64,000 nucleotides of DNA from positions 220,414 to 284,413 of the forward strand of contig NZ_MUXN01000002.1 in assembly GCF_001995215.1 (NCBI RefSeq), read 5' to 3'. The notes beneath the pieces are model-generated. The model saw nothing but the letters and a program-made list of their open reading frames with translations, was not told where the DNA came from and searched no databases. This DNA is from Amycolatopsis azurea DSM 43854. Lineage in GTDB: Bacteria; Actinomycetota; Actinomycetes; Mycobacteriales; Pseudonocardiaceae. Positions within the stretch are counted from its first letter, which is position 1. Each line of letters begins with the position of its first letter. This document shows, one piece after another, positions 42,347-50,856 of this stretch. The position numbers were made by a program, and so were the translations under genes.

Positions 42347-43481
42347 GCACCGCGACCGGACCTTGGAGCGTCAGGAACATCCGCCGCCAGGCGATTTCCT
42401 CGAAGGGCACCGCGAGGCGCAGACCGGGAGCGGCGGCCAGCAGCGCGGTGACGCCGGTCCGCAGTTGTAGCCGGGTCAGTGCGGCGCCGAGACAGTGGTG
42501 CGGTCCGTGGCCGAAAGTGAGATGTCCTTGCGTGCGAAGGGAATCGGTCCGCGCCGGTTCGGGAAACCGCCGGGGATCGTGGTTGCCCGCGCGCAGGGGA
42601 GCGAGGACGAACTCGCCCGCGCGGATCGGTACCCCGCCGATCTCGGCGTCTTCGGTCGCCACCCGCCCCTGGTCGGCGGCCGATCCTTGGTCCTGGCGCA
42701 GGAATTCCTCGATCAGCGCGGGCATCGTGGCGGGACCGCGGGGCAGGTCCGGGTCGGCCGCCAGCCGCAGCACGATCTGCGCCAAGGCGTTCGCGGGCGG
42801 GACGTATCCGCCCAGAAGGATCGCGAAAGCGAGCTGGGTGACCTCGTCCGGTGTCAGGGCGTCGCCGTCGTCGTCGCGGGCCTGGAGCAGCCCGGTCAGC
42901 AGGTCGTCGCCGGGCGCGCGGCTCTTCGCCTCGACCAGTTCCGCGAGGTAGTCACCCAGTTTCCGGGCGGCCTCGGTCATTTCCTCGTAGCTCGGCGCGG
43001 TGAACACCGCGAGCATGCCGTCCGCCCAGGTCCGCAGATCGTCACGCGCCGACGGCGGGACGCCGAGGAGTTCGTTCAGCACCGAGAGGGCGAACGGGAT
43101 CGCGTACCCGTCCAGGACTTCGGCGGGTGGACCCTGCGCGATCAGCTTCGCGGCCAGGTCTTCCGCGAGCGCTTCCACGCGAGGCCGCAGGAACTCCACC
43201 CGGCGCGGGGTGAGCGCCTTGCCCGCGATGCGTTTGAGCCGCGCGTGGTCGGGGCCGTTCATGGTGAAGAGCAGATCGCCGCTCCCGCTCGCGGGAACAC
43301 CGGGAAGCCAGACGCGGAATCGTGGATCGGCCAGCAGTGCGCGGATGTCGTCGTAGCGGGTGACGAGCCAGGCGTCCTCGCCGGTCGCGAGGTGTATGCG
43401 GCTGACGGGTTCCTCGGCCTGTCTCCGGACGAGTTCGGGCGGGCAGCGCATCGGTTCGGGCGCCGCGAACGGGTAGTCCAT
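42333..43481 (-). CDS. Cytochrome P450 with an atypical I-helix
   Basis: 382 residues from ATG at 43481 (GGGGAGG upstream). The haem loop [17 protein letters not shown] with Cys330 and the K-helix ExxR (EEFLR) are intact. The I-helix, normally AGxET, reads [10 protein letters not shown] with Gly224, Gly225, Pro228 and Pro229, so the acid-alcohol pair used for O2 activation is missing. P450s without this pair can use peroxide, let the substrate supply the hydroxyl, or catalyse unusual chemistry. The gene lies 14 bases after a MarR gene on the same strand and is probably regulated by it. Substrate unknown. Confidence 0.92.
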   Translation of the reverse strand: MDYPFAAPEPMRCPPELVRRQAEEPVSRIHLATGEDAWLVTRYDDIRALLADPRFRVWLPGVPASGSGDLLFTMNGPDHARLKRIAGKALTPRRVEFLRPRVEALAEDLAAKLIAQGPPAEVLDGYAIPFALSVLNELLGVPPSARDDLRTWADGMLAVFTAPSYEEMTEAARKLGDYLAELVEAKSRAPGDDLLTGLLQARDDDGDALTPDEVTQLAFAILLGGYVPPANALAQIVLRLAADPDLPRGPATMPALIEEFLRQDQGSAADQGRVATEDAEIGGVPIRAGEFVLAPLRAGNHDPRRFPEPARTDSLRTQGHLTFGHGPHHCLGAALTRLQLRTGVTALLAAAPGLRLAVPFEEIAWRRMFLTLQGPVAVPTDW

Positions 43482-43495
43482 GTTGTTCCTCCCCT

Positions 43496-44014
43496 TCATT
43501 TCTTCGGTTTGCCGGTCGCCTCTTCGGCGAGCGAGTGCAGCGGCATCAGCGCTGAGTCACCGCCCACCTTGAGCGCTCGCGCGGTGAGCAGGCGGTACAG
43601 CTCGTCGGCCGCCTGGGTCAGGCGCGCGGCGCGCTCCGGGACCGAATCCGCGTCCGGGTCGAGTTCGGTGAGCGCGGCGGCGAGGACCTGCTCGGCGTCA
43701 CGTTGCTGGCGTCGCGCGACCGCCTGGATCAGGCCGTCGACCGGGGTGACCAGGGTGCGGCGGCGATCCGCCGGATCCGGCTGCGTGCGCAGGGCGCCTC
43801 GCTCACGCAGCCGGGCGACGGCGGCGGAGACATGGCTCTGCGCGAAACCGGTGCGCGCGGTCAGTTCGCTGATCGACAGACCAGGCGCTTCGACGACCAC
43901 CGAGATCAGCACGAGGTAGATCTCGGGCACCTCGGGATCGGCGTCGTCGCGCATGCCCTGGGACGCGAGTTCCATCAGGTGCTTGCCGAGCAGGTACAGC
44001 TCACCGGCCTTCAT
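43496..44014 (-). CDS. MarR-family regulator upstream of the P450 gene
   Basis: 172 residues from ATG at 44014. The winged helix reads EIYLVLISVVVEAPGLSISELTARTGFAQSHVSAAVARLRERGALRTQPDPADRRRTLVTPVD, followed by helices for dimerisation. No good ribosome site precedes the start, which overlaps an inverted repeat, so translation may be leaderless or weak. It is cotranscribed with the P450 (14-base gap) and probably autoregulated through the palindromes at 44014-44042. Confidence 0.9.
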   Translation of the reverse strand: MKAGELYLLGKHLMELASQGMRDDADPEVPEIYLVLISVVVEAPGLSISELTARTGFAQSHVSAAVARLRERGALRTQPDPADRRRTLVTPVDGLIQAVARRQQRDAEQVLAAALTELDPDADSVPERAARLTQAADELYRLLTARALKVGGDSALMPLHSLAEEATGKPKK

Positions 44015-44042
44015 ATCGGAAACGATACATCGAAAACGATGT
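44014..44042. promoter_or_regulatory. Paired inverted repeats at the MarR start (operator)
   Basis: TATCG-GAAA-CGATA at 44014-44027 and ACATCG-AAAA-CGATGT at 44027-44042 are perfect inverted repeats sharing one base, with related half-sites. The first touches the MarR start codon. Typical of MarR autoregulation. Confidence 0.6.
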
Positions 44043-44085
44043 AACTCGCCAGTTTCGTGACCTGCCGAAGGTGTAGTTCGCGTGA

Positions 44086-44523
44086 TCAGGCGCCGGGCTC
44101 GGTGCCGCGCCGGAAGGGTTCGACTCCGACGACGTGCCGGGCGCGGGTCGGCTCGACCAGGATCTTGACCCGCCGCTCTCCCGGGACACGCCATTCGAAC
44201 CGATCGGTCCCGACGTACTTCTTCGCCAACCGGTCCATGCACAGTTCCGCCTCGTCGCCTTCGACGAACTCGACGACCCGGCCATGGATGACCACCCGGT
44301 CGTACGGATTGTCAGTGTCCATACAGGACAGTGAAACGCGAGGATCGTGGCGCAGGTTCTCTTCTTTCACCCGGCCGACGGCGGTGTTGAACACGATGTG
44401 ATCGCCTTCGACGTCGATCCACATGGGCGACACGTGGGGCGAACCGTCCCGGTTCACCGTGGCCAGATGCCAGAACTTCGCCGCCGCGACCCAAGCGCGG
44501 ATCTGTTCGTTCAACCCAGCCAC
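44086..44523 (-). CDS. Pyridoxamine 5'-phosphate oxidase-like / PPOX-class flavin protein
   Basis: 145 residues from GTG at 44523, five bases after GGAGG; a TTG at 44550 is less likely. The split-barrel flavin fold is seen: FWHLATVNRDGSPHVSPMWIDVEGDHIVFNTAVGRVKEENLRHDPRVSLSCMD, typical of PPOX-class F420- or FMN-dependent reductases. It may reduce quinones, aflatoxin-like compounds or haem-related substrates. It starts 23 bases after the TetR stop on the same strand and is likely part of its operon. Confidence 0.88.
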   Translation of the reverse strand: MAGLNEQIRAWVAAAKFWHLATVNRDGSPHVSPMWIDVEGDHIVFNTAVGRVKEENLRHDPRVSLSCMDTDNPYDRVVIHGRVVEFVEGDEAELCMDRLAKKYVGTDRFEWRVPGERRVKILVEPTRARHVVGVEPFRRGTEPGA

Positions 44524-44546
44524 AAGAACCTCCGGTGTCGTTTCGA

Positions 44547-45188
44547 TCAAACCCGGCGATAGGCGCGCAGGAACACCTCCACCCCATCGGTGAGGATATC
44601 GAGGATCTCCGGTTCGCCCACCGCTCCCGTTTGGTCCTCGTCGGTCACGTCGAGAACCAAACGCATCGTCAAGGCGACGAAATGCTGCATGGCGCGCCGC
44701 GGATCGGTCAGCTTGAGCTTGCCGTCCGCCGCGAACTTCGCGAAGCGTTCCTCCATCATCTGCTCAGGTTGGTCGCGTGCCGCTTCCGGTAGCCGTGGTG
44801 CCATCGGGGCCTGCGAACTCAGCCGTCTGAACGTCGCGTAGTCCGAAGTGGGGAACATCCCCGTGGTCACCCGTTGGGTGAAGCCGAGCAAGGCGTCGCG
44901 AATGTCCCTGTCGTCGATCAATTCCTCGTCGATCGCCTTGCGCACGGTCGCGACCACGGCGTCGTTGGCACGCCCGAGAATGCTGCGGAAGAGGGTCTGC
45001 TTGTCGCCGAAGTGGTCGTAGACGGTGCGTTTGGACACCCCGGCCCGCGCCGAGATCGCGTCGACGCTGGTGAGTTCGTAGCCGTCCGACACGAACAACG
45101 CCTCGGCCGCGTCAAGGATGGCCGCTCGTTTGGTCTCGGCCTGCAGTCGCCGGCCCGGTGTCCGTGCGGTCGCTCTCGGGGTCGCCAT
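44547..45188 (-). CDS. TetR-family regulator
   Basis: 213 residues from ATG at 45188; an ATG three codons upstream (45197) is equally possible since neither has a strong ribosome site. The DNA-binding domain spans 15-62: RAAILDAAEALFVSDGYELTSVDAISARAGVSKRTVYDHFGDKQTLF. A TetR_C domain fills the rest. It is divergent from an efflux pump and monooxygenase operon, with a 17-bp palindrome between, so it probably represses those genes and itself. The ligand is likely a drug or metabolite. Confidence 0.92.
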   Translation of the reverse strand: MATPRATARTPGRRLQAETKRAAILDAAEALFVSDGYELTSVDAISARAGVSKRTVYDHFGDKQTLFRSILGRANDAVVATVRKAIDEELIDDRDIRDALLGFTQRVTTGMFPTSDYATFRRLSSQAPMAPRLPEAARDQPEQMMEERFAKFAADGKLKLTDPRRAMQHFVALTMRLVLDVTDEDQTGAVGEPEILDILTDGVEVFLRAYRRV

Positions 45189-45216
45189 GGTTCTCATCGT
45201 ATTCTCAGTTCCAGAA

Positions 45217-45233
45217 CACTGCACTGTGTAGTG
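45217..45233. promoter_or_regulatory. 17-bp near-perfect palindrome (TetR operator)
   Basis: CACTGCAC-T-GTGTAGTG, one mismatch between the arms, 28 bases upstream of the TetR start and 53 upstream of the MFS start. Position and length fit a TetR dimer site. Confidence 0.6.
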
Positions 45234-45286
45234 TAGTTTTTGAGGCGGGCAGGCCGTCTCCCTGAATCCCGCACAAGGAGTCCTTC

Positions 45287-46729
45287 ATGCAGGAGAGCAG
45301 GATCGACGCAGGACCGCACACCAGGTGGACCGGGCGGCTCATCGGCCTGGTGGCCGTCCTGGTCCTGGTCAACTTCATGGTCGACACGGCCATCACCGCG
45401 CCGCTGCTCGTCCTTCCGGAAATGCTCGACCACTTCGGCACCGACCAGACGGCGTGGATCAACGCCAGCGCGATGCTGGCGGGCGTGATGTGGGCGCCGC
45501 TGCTCGGCAAGAGCGCCGACGTCCACGGCAAGCGCAAGGTGCTCGTGCTGACCTTGCTGCTCAGCTGCGCGGGCGCGCTCGTCTGCGCGGTGGCCCCCAG
45601 CCTCTGGATTTTCGTGCCAGGGCGCCTGCTGCAAGGCGCGGCCGTCGCCGCCCTGTTCCTGTCCGTCGCTATCGTCCGGGAGGTCTGCGCGCCCCGGATC
45701 GCGATGATCGTGGTGGGCATCGTGACCTCCGGATCCGCGGTGCTCAACATCGGTTCCCGTTTCCTCACCGAGAAACTGGCCGCGGAGTTCGGTTTCCGGA
45801 TCCTGTTCCTCATCTCGGCCGTCGTCGCGATCGCGATGGCGATCTGCGTGCACAACGTCATTCCCGAATCCGCGCTCAAGACACCGGGCCGGATCGACGT
45901 CGGCGGCGCCCTGCTGCTCGGCGGCGGTCTGGCCGGAGTGCTCAGCTACGTCAGCCTCGGCTCGGAATTCGGCTGGTTCGCCGTCGGTCCGCTGATTCTT
46001 CTCGTCGGCGGCGTCGCGGCTTTCGCCAGGTGGTTCCTGGTTTCGAGCCGGAAGCCGGATTCCCTGATCGACGTCCGGAATCTCGGCGTGCCCTTGGTGC
46101 TCACGCTGCTGGTGCTCGTGTTCAGCACCGGTTCGTACCAGAGCATGCTTCAGCTCATCCCGCTCGTCAGCGATGTGCCGGGGGAGCGGGGACTCGGATA
46201 CGGCCTGGCGGGTCAGGGAACGCTGGCCCTGTTGCTCGCGGCGCCCGGCATCGGCGTCATGATCGGCGGACCGGTCGCCGGGGCGCTCGCCACCCGCGTC
46301 GGGCCCGTCGTGACCCTGGCGGGCGGGATCGCGCTCGGAACCGTGGGGACCGTCGGGATGTTCTTCGGCGTCTCCCAGTTCCCCGTCGCGGTCTTTTTCG
46401 CTTTCCTGCTGGGTTTCACGGTCGGCGTCCTCGGGACCTCCGGCTTCAACGTGGCGGGCGGCCTGGCCTCCGCGGACCGGCAGGGCATCGTGTCCAGCCT
46501 GGTCATGGTCGTCGTCGCGATCGGATCGGTGGTCCTCGACTTCGTGGGCTCGGCGGTGCTCAAGTCGACCACCGTCTCCGTCGGCGGCGAAGCGGTGAAC
46601 TCGGGCACGGGTGTCTTCACCTACATCACGATCGCCACCGCCGCGTTCGCGATCGCCGCGGTACTCGTCGTCCTTCTGGTGCGAAAGTCGCGCCGTATCC
46701 ACAAAACGCCGTTGACGGCATCTCATTGA
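45287..46729 (+). CDS. MFS drug efflux transporter (DHA2-like)
   Basis: 480 residues with AAGGAG upstream. About 14 hydrophobic segments can be traced. DHA-type features include FMVDTAITAPLLVLPEML in helix 1, GKSADVHGKRKVLVL between helices 2 and 3, and the helix-5 antiporter-like GSAVLNIGSRFLTEKL region. It probably exports a toxic compound using the proton gradient. The monooxygenase gene follows after 11 bases, and a TetR gene with palindrome is divergent, a common drug-response layout. Confidence 0.88.
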   Translation: MQESRIDAGPHTRWTGRLIGLVAVLVLVNFMVDTAITAPLLVLPEMLDHFGTDQTAWINASAMLAGVMWAPLLGKSADVHGKRKVLVLTLLLSCAGALVCAVAPSLWIFVPGRLLQGAAVAALFLSVAIVREVCAPRIAMIVVGIVTSGSAVLNIGSRFLTEKLAAEFGFRILFLISAVVAIAMAICVHNVIPESALKTPGRIDVGGALLLGGGLAGVLSYVSLGSEFGWFAVGPLILLVGGVAAFARWFLVSSRKPDSLIDVRNLGVPLVLTLLVLVFSTGSYQSMLQLIPLVSDVPGERGLGYGLAGQGTLALLLAAPGIGVMIGGPVAGALATRVGPVVTLAGGIALGTVGTVGMFFGVSQFPVAVFFAFLLGFTVGVLGTSGFNVAGGLASADRQGIVSSLVMVVVAIGSVVLDFVGSAVLKSTTVSVGGEAVNSGTGVFTYITIATAAFAIAAVLVVLLVRKSRRIHKTPLTASH

Positions 46730-46740
46730 GGGAGAAGGAA

Positions 46741-47943
46741 ATGAACACAGCGAAAGGCACGGTCCTGGTCTCCGGCGCGAGCATCGCCGGCCCCGCCGTC
46801 GCGTTCTGGTTGCGGCGGTACGGATTCGCGGTGACCGTGGTGGAGAAGGCGCACGGACCGCGTGGCGGCGGTTATCCCATCGACGTACGTGGCACCGCGC
46901 TGGAAGTGGCCCGCCGGATGGGAATCCTGCCGCGGCTGCGGGAAGCGCATATCGAAACGCGTTCGCTGACCTTCGTCGACGCCGAGGGTCACGAGGTGGC
47001 GTCGGTGCATCCGCAGGCGGTCGTCGGCGGGGTCGAGGGGAGTGACGTCGAAGTGCGTCGCGGGGATCTGGCGGAAATCCTTTATGGGGCAACGCGCGAC
47101 GACGTCGAGTACGTGTTCGGCGACTCCATCGAAGCGCTCGCCGAACACGAGGACGGCGTCGATGTCACCTTCCGCGGTGGGACGCGGCGCGGTTTCGATC
47201 TGGTGGTGGGGGCCGACGGCCTGCACTCGCGCACCCGCGAGCTGATTTTCGGTTCCGAGCACAAGTTCCACCGCTATCTCGGATATTGCTTCGCCGGATT
47301 CACCATGCCCAACGAGTTCGGGCTCTCGCGGGAAGGCGTGCTCTGGAACAAGCCTGGCCGAGGAGCGGCGCTCTACGCCGTCAAGGGAAGCGACAAGGTC
47401 CACGGGTTCCTGGTCGCGGCCCGCCCGGAGCCGCCGCGCGAGTTACTCCGTGATCCCGAGGCGCAACGTGACCTCGTCGCCTCGACTTTCGCCGGTGACG
47501 GCTGGGAGATCCCGGCCATGATCGCCGCCCTGCGCGAGGCGGACGACCTGTTCTTCGACACCGTCAGCCAGATCCACCTGCCATGCTGGTCTCAGGGCCG
47601 GATCGGTTTGGTCGGAGACGCGGCCTACTCGCCGTCGTTCCTGACAGGCCAGGGAACCAGCCTCGCCCTCGTCGGCGCTTACATGCTGGCCAGGTCCCTG
47701 GCCGCCCATCGCGACCACGGCGACGCCTTCGTCGCCTACGAAGGCGAAACCCGGCCATTCGTCGAGCTGAATCAAGCGCAGGTCGGCGTGGGCGAGGCGG
47801 CGCTCTTCCCGGTCACCGCCAAGGCCCTCGCGCAACGCACCAGGCGGCTTCGCGGCCTGAGTACCTCGGCACCGGACACCGGGCGACCGGCGCACACCGC
47901 CCTCACTCTGCCCGAACCTCTCGCCGGGGCGCAGGGCGCCTGA
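46741..47943 (+). CDS. FAD-dependent monooxygenase (TetX/Rox-like)
   Basis: 400 residues from ATG at 46741 (GAGAAGGAA upstream). VLVSGASIAGPAVAFWLRRYG binds FAD (GxSxxG variant of the Rossmann motif), GGYPIDVRGTALEVARRMG follows, then LVVGADGLHSRTRELIFG and GLVGDAAYSPSFLTGQGTSLALVGAYML. It belongs to the aromatic hydroxylase superfamily near tetracycline- and rifamycin-inactivating enzymes and polyketide hydroxylases. Co-location with an efflux pump suggests detoxification; the substrate is not known. Confidence 0.9.
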   Translation: MNTAKGTVLVSGASIAGPAVAFWLRRYGFAVTVVEKAHGPRGGGYPIDVRGTALEVARRMGILPRLREAHIETRSLTFVDAEGHEVASVHPQAVVGGVEGSDVEVRRGDLAEILYGATRDDVEYVFGDSIEALAEHEDGVDVTFRGGTRRGFDLVVGADGLHSRTRELIFGSEHKFHRYLGYCFAGFTMPNEFGLSREGVLWNKPGRGAALYAVKGSDKVHGFLVAARPEPPRELLRDPEAQRDLVASTFAGDGWEIPAMIAALREADDLFFDTVSQIHLPCWSQGRIGLVGDAAYSPSFLTGQGTSLALVGAYMLARSLAAHRDHGDAFVAYEGETRPFVELNQAQVGVGEAALFPVTAKALAQRTRRLRGLSTSAPDTGRPAHTALTLPEPLAGAQGA

Positions 47944-47960
47944 CCTCTCCGAAACCCACG

Positions 47961-48004
47961 TTGACTTTGCTAGCCATTTCAGTCAATACTGAAATGGCTA
48001 GCAA
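47961..48004 (+). promoter_or_regulatory. Promoter with a perfect 17-bp inverted repeat operator
   Basis: TTGCTAGCCATTTCAGT (47967-47983) and its exact reverse complement (47988-48004) are separated by CAAT. A TTGACT box (47961-47966) lies 17 bases before CAATAC (47984-47989), so the operator occupies the promoter spacer and -10 region. Likely site of the GbsR/MarR-type regulator encoded in the same operon. Confidence 0.75.
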
Positions 48005-48027
48005 GTTCTCGAGGAGGGTTGACGGTG

Positions 48028-48963
48028 ATGGATCAGGCTCCGCGGAAAGTGACGTTCAACAGTCTCGGCACGTCATGTGCCGGTGATCTGTACCTGCCAG
48101 AAGTGGATTCCCCGGTGCCCGGCCTGGTGCTGGGACACAGCGGGGTGATGGTCAAGGAGGCACTGGCCGTGTTCGCGGCCTACTTCGTGCGTGCCGGTTT
48201 CGCCGTGCTGGCGATCGACTACCGCACTGTCGGTGCCAGCGAGGGAGAGCCGCGAGGTCAGGACCATCCGCTACGGCAGGTGGAGGACTTCCGCAGCGCG
48301 ATCTCGTACCTGGAGGGCCGGCCGGAGGTGGACGCGGCGCGAATCGGGTTGTGGGGTGTCAGCGTCGGGGGATCGGTCGCGGTGCAGGCCGCGGTGCTCG
48401 ACAGGCGCGCGAAGTGTGTCGTGGTGCAGAGCCCGAGTGTGTGGAACGGGTGGCGGTATCTGGAGCGCTTGGTCGGGCATGCCGGTGTGCACGCGCTGCG
48501 AGACCGGCTGGACGAAGACTGGCAGCGCCGCTACGAGGGCGGTGCCAGTGCTCGGGTCCCGCACCTGAGCCTGGACGGGGAGTCCGTCCGGGACGCGCCG
48601 GACGTGGCCGCGAAGATGTTTCCTTCCTATCGCAACGAAAAGACGCTCGATTCCACCGAGCAGCTGCTCACCTTCGCCCCGGAAGATCTCATCCACCGGC
48701 TGGCGCCCACTCCGCTGTTGATGATCGCCAATGGTGGCTGGGACCCGTACCACCTGCTCGAGGAGGCGCAGAGCGCGTACGCCAAGGCCGGTGAACCGAA
48801 GCGGCTGGAGGTGCTGCCCTACGACGTCCTCGGGCTCTACACCGGTCCGGGTCTCGACGAGGCGATGGCGCTGGCCGTGGACTGGTTCGATCGCCACCTT
48901 CGAGTGATCCGCGCCGTCACTCCGACACCCGCCGCCGAGCCGGTCGCCGTCATGACACAGTGA
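48028..48963 (+). CDS. Alpha/beta hydrolase (dienelactone hydrolase-like)
   Basis: 311 residues from ATG at 48028 (GAGGAGGG upstream; GTG at 48025 is possible). Motifs: PVPGLVLGHSGVMVKEAL, DYRTVGASEGEPRG, and the nucleophile Ser112 in LWGVSVGGSVAV. ANGGWDPYHLLEEA carries the acid. The usual catalytic His near the C-terminus (GHFDLY-like) appears as DVLGLYTG, so a canonical His is missing or displaced. First gene of an operon with a GbsR/MarR-type regulator and a methyltransferase, under a strong palindromic operator. Confidence 0.87.
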   Translation: MDQAPRKVTFNSLGTSCAGDLYLPEVDSPVPGLVLGHSGVMVKEALAVFAAYFVRAGFAVLAIDYRTVGASEGEPRGQDHPLRQVEDFRSAISYLEGRPEVDAARIGLWGVSVGGSVAVQAAVLDRRAKCVVVQSPSVWNGWRYLERLVGHAGVHALRDRLDEDWQRRYEGGASARVPHLSLDGESVRDAPDVAAKMFPSYRNEKTLDSTEQLLTFAPEDLIHRLAPTPLLMIANGGWDPYHLLEEAQSAYAKAGEPKRLEVLPYDVLGLYTGPGLDEAMALAVDWFDRHLRVIRAVTPTPAAEPVAVMTQ

Positions 48964-48996
48964 CAGCCCCGAGAAGTCGGCAGAGGAGGACGGGCG

Positions 48997-49452
48997 ATGT
49001 CCGAACAGGACAAGCAGGACGAGGTGCTGCGGTGGGTCGAGCGGGTGGCCACCTTCTGCGTGGAGGAATGGGCGCTCCCGCCGATCACCGGGCGCATCCT
49101 CGGCTTGCTGATGATCTGCGACCCGCCCGAACGCTCCGCGGGCCAGATCGCCGAGACGATCCAGGCCAGTCGCGCCTCGCTGACCTCGAACATGCGCTTC
49201 CTCACCACCATCGGCCTCGTTCGCAAGGTCCGAGTGCCCGGTGACCGCACGACGTACTACCGCATCGAGGACGACGCCTGGCACAAGGTGATCCAGCGCA
49301 AACTCGACAGCCTCGGCGCCTTCGGTGACATCGCCGACGAAGGGATGAAACTCGTCGGCGGCCGAGGGGCGCACACCGAACGCATCCACGCCGCCCAGGA
49401 GGCCTTGACCTGGCTTCGCGACATCGCGGCCCGCAATCCTCCGAAAACTTAG
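48997..49452 (+). CDS. GbsR/MarR-type transcriptional regulator
   Basis: 151 residues, AGAGGAGGA upstream of ATG. A GbsR-like N-terminus (VERVATFCVEEWALPPITGRILGLLMICDPPERSAGQIAETIQASRASLTSNMRFLTTIGLVRKVRVPGDRTTYYRI) contains the winged helix; the C-terminal helices should dimerise. Such regulators often repress their own operon. The perfect inverted repeat at 47967-48004 is the obvious candidate site. The gene lies 33 bases after the hydrolase and nine before the methyltransferase. Confidence 0.9.
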   Translation: MSEQDKQDEVLRWVERVATFCVEEWALPPITGRILGLLMICDPPERSAGQIAETIQASRASLTSNMRFLTTIGLVRKVRVPGDRTTYYRIEDDAWHKVIQRKLDSLGAFGDIADEGMKLVGGRGAHTERIHAAQEALTWLRDIAARNPPKT

Positions 49453-49461
49453 GGACCTCTC

Positions 49462-50277
49462 GTGCAACGCCTTCGACTCGACCTGGACCCGCTCCGGGAA
49501 ACGCTCCTGCTCACCCTCCACGCGAGGGCTCTGGACGCCGGACTTCCCAACCCGATTCTCGGCGACGCCCGCTCCATCGACATCGCCGAGCAGATCGACT
49601 ACGACTTCACCAAGCTCAAACTCAAGCCCAGCCTGATCTGTGGCACCGCCTCGCGTGCCAAGAAACTCGACGAGGCTGTCCGCGCCTTCGTCGCCGACCA
49701 TCCCGACGCCGTCGTGCTCGATCTCGGCTGCGGACTCGACACCCGTGTGCTCCGGTGTGATCCGCCCGCCGGTGTCGACTGGTACGACGTCGACTTTCCC
49801 GACATCGCCGACCTGCGGCAGCGGTTCCTCCCGGATCGATCCCTGCGCATCGGCACCGATCTGACCGAACGGGGCTGGCTCGATCCGTTGCCGCGCGACC
49901 GGCCAGCCATGATCGTCGCCGAAGGGCTGCTGCCGTTCCTGCCCGGCGACTCCTTCCAGCGGATGGTCCGGGACCTGACCGCGCATTTCGGCACTGGCGA
50001 ACTCGCCGTCAACGGTTACACGCGGTTCGCCGCGTGGTCGATGAAGTACCACCCGACGATCAGGACGATCGGGATCACCGCCGCACAGGGCTTCGACGAC
50101 CCGCGCGACCCCGAGACCTGGGATGCCGGTCTGACCCTGGCCGAGGAGCAACTGCTCGCCCGCGCCCCGGAGGTCGACGATTTCCCTCAGCCGCTGCGTG
50201 CGGTGACCCGACTCATGAGCCACAGCGTCGCCCTGTCCCGGCAAGGCACTCGCGTACTCCGCTATCGGTTCGGCTGA
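49462..50277 (+). CDS. Class I SAM-dependent methyltransferase, LCMT/TcmP-like
   Basis: 271 residues from GTG at 49462. The leucine carboxyl methyltransferase-like fold is indicated by the N-terminal ARALDAGLPNPILGDARSIDIAEQIDYDF, motif I VVLDLGCGLDTRV, WYDVDFPDIADLRQRF and MIVAEGLLPFLPG. TcmP-type members methylate carboxyl or hydroxyl groups of polyketides. Here it is co-operonic with a hydrolase and a regulator, pointing to modification of one small molecule. It is convergent with the next gene, overlapping by 16 bases. Confidence 0.9.
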   Translation: MQRLRLDLDPLRETLLLTLHARALDAGLPNPILGDARSIDIAEQIDYDFTKLKLKPSLICGTASRAKKLDEAVRAFVADHPDAVVLDLGCGLDTRVLRCDPPAGVDWYDVDFPDIADLRQRFLPDRSLRIGTDLTERGWLDPLPRDRPAMIVAEGLLPFLPGDSFQRMVRDLTAHFGTGELAVNGYTRFAAWSMKYHPTIRTIGITAAQGFDDPRDPETWDAGLTLAEEQLLARAPEVDDFPQPLRAVTRLMSHSVALSRQGTRVLRYRFG

Positions 50278-50672
50278 GAAGGGCGGGGCTGCCGGTCTTT
50301 CAGCCACCGGTCCGCCGTCTGCCAGATGACCTGCGGGTCGACGTCGGTCGCGTGCCAGGTGGTGGCGCGAGTGGTCCCGAGATCGCGGTATTTCCGCATG
50401 ATCTCGACGTGCGTGGGGAGCCCGACGAAACCGCGCAGGCCGGCGCGGTCACACCAGACCGAGACCGACCCCAGGCGCCGCCGCAGCGGTTCGGCCCACA
50501 GCCACACGCCGACCGCGCCGGTGAGCCGCGGCCACTCGCGGCTGAGTGTGTAACCCGCCCGATAGGCGCCGGGCGTTCGCCGGAAGTCGTTCAAGGTCAA
50601 CTCGGTGACGCTGACCAGTATTTCTCCGGTGAAGTCCGCCGCCGGGCCGATGATCCACTTGCTTCTGAGCAC
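50262..50672 (-). CDS. Hypothetical protein (possible spheroidene monooxygenase-like alpha/beta fold)
   Basis: 136 residues from GTG at 50672, preceded by GAGGAG. The sequence (GEILVSVTELTLNDFRRTPGAYRAGYTLSREWPRLTGAVGVWLWAEPLRRRLGSVSVWCDRAGLRGFVGLPTHVEIMRKYRDLGTTRATTW, spread over most of its length) has the alternating pattern of dimeric alpha/beta barrels such as CrtA- or monooxygenase-like proteins. No catalytic motif is certain. Convergent with the methyltransferase. Upstream, GTATGCATAC at 50719-50728 is a perfect palindrome that may be regulatory. Confidence 0.6.
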   Translation of the reverse strand: MLRSKWIIGPAADFTGEILVSVTELTLNDFRRTPGAYRAGYTLSREWPRLTGAVGVWLWAEPLRRRLGSVSVWCDRAGLRGFVGLPTHVEIMRKYRDLGTTRATTWHATDVDPQVIWQTADRWLKDRQPRPSQPNR

Positions 50673-50856
50673 GCGCTCTCCTCGTGTCCATGATGATATG
50701 ACACCGTAGATGATACGCGTATGCATACTACTTTCGGAGGTGGTTTTCCTTGACATGCATGACAGTATTTTTCCAACCAAACGACTAGTGCGTTGCCGGG
50801 ATTGTGGTTGTGCAGACGGTGATCCGGGTCGGCGCCTCTGGGGAGAGGAACTGTCC

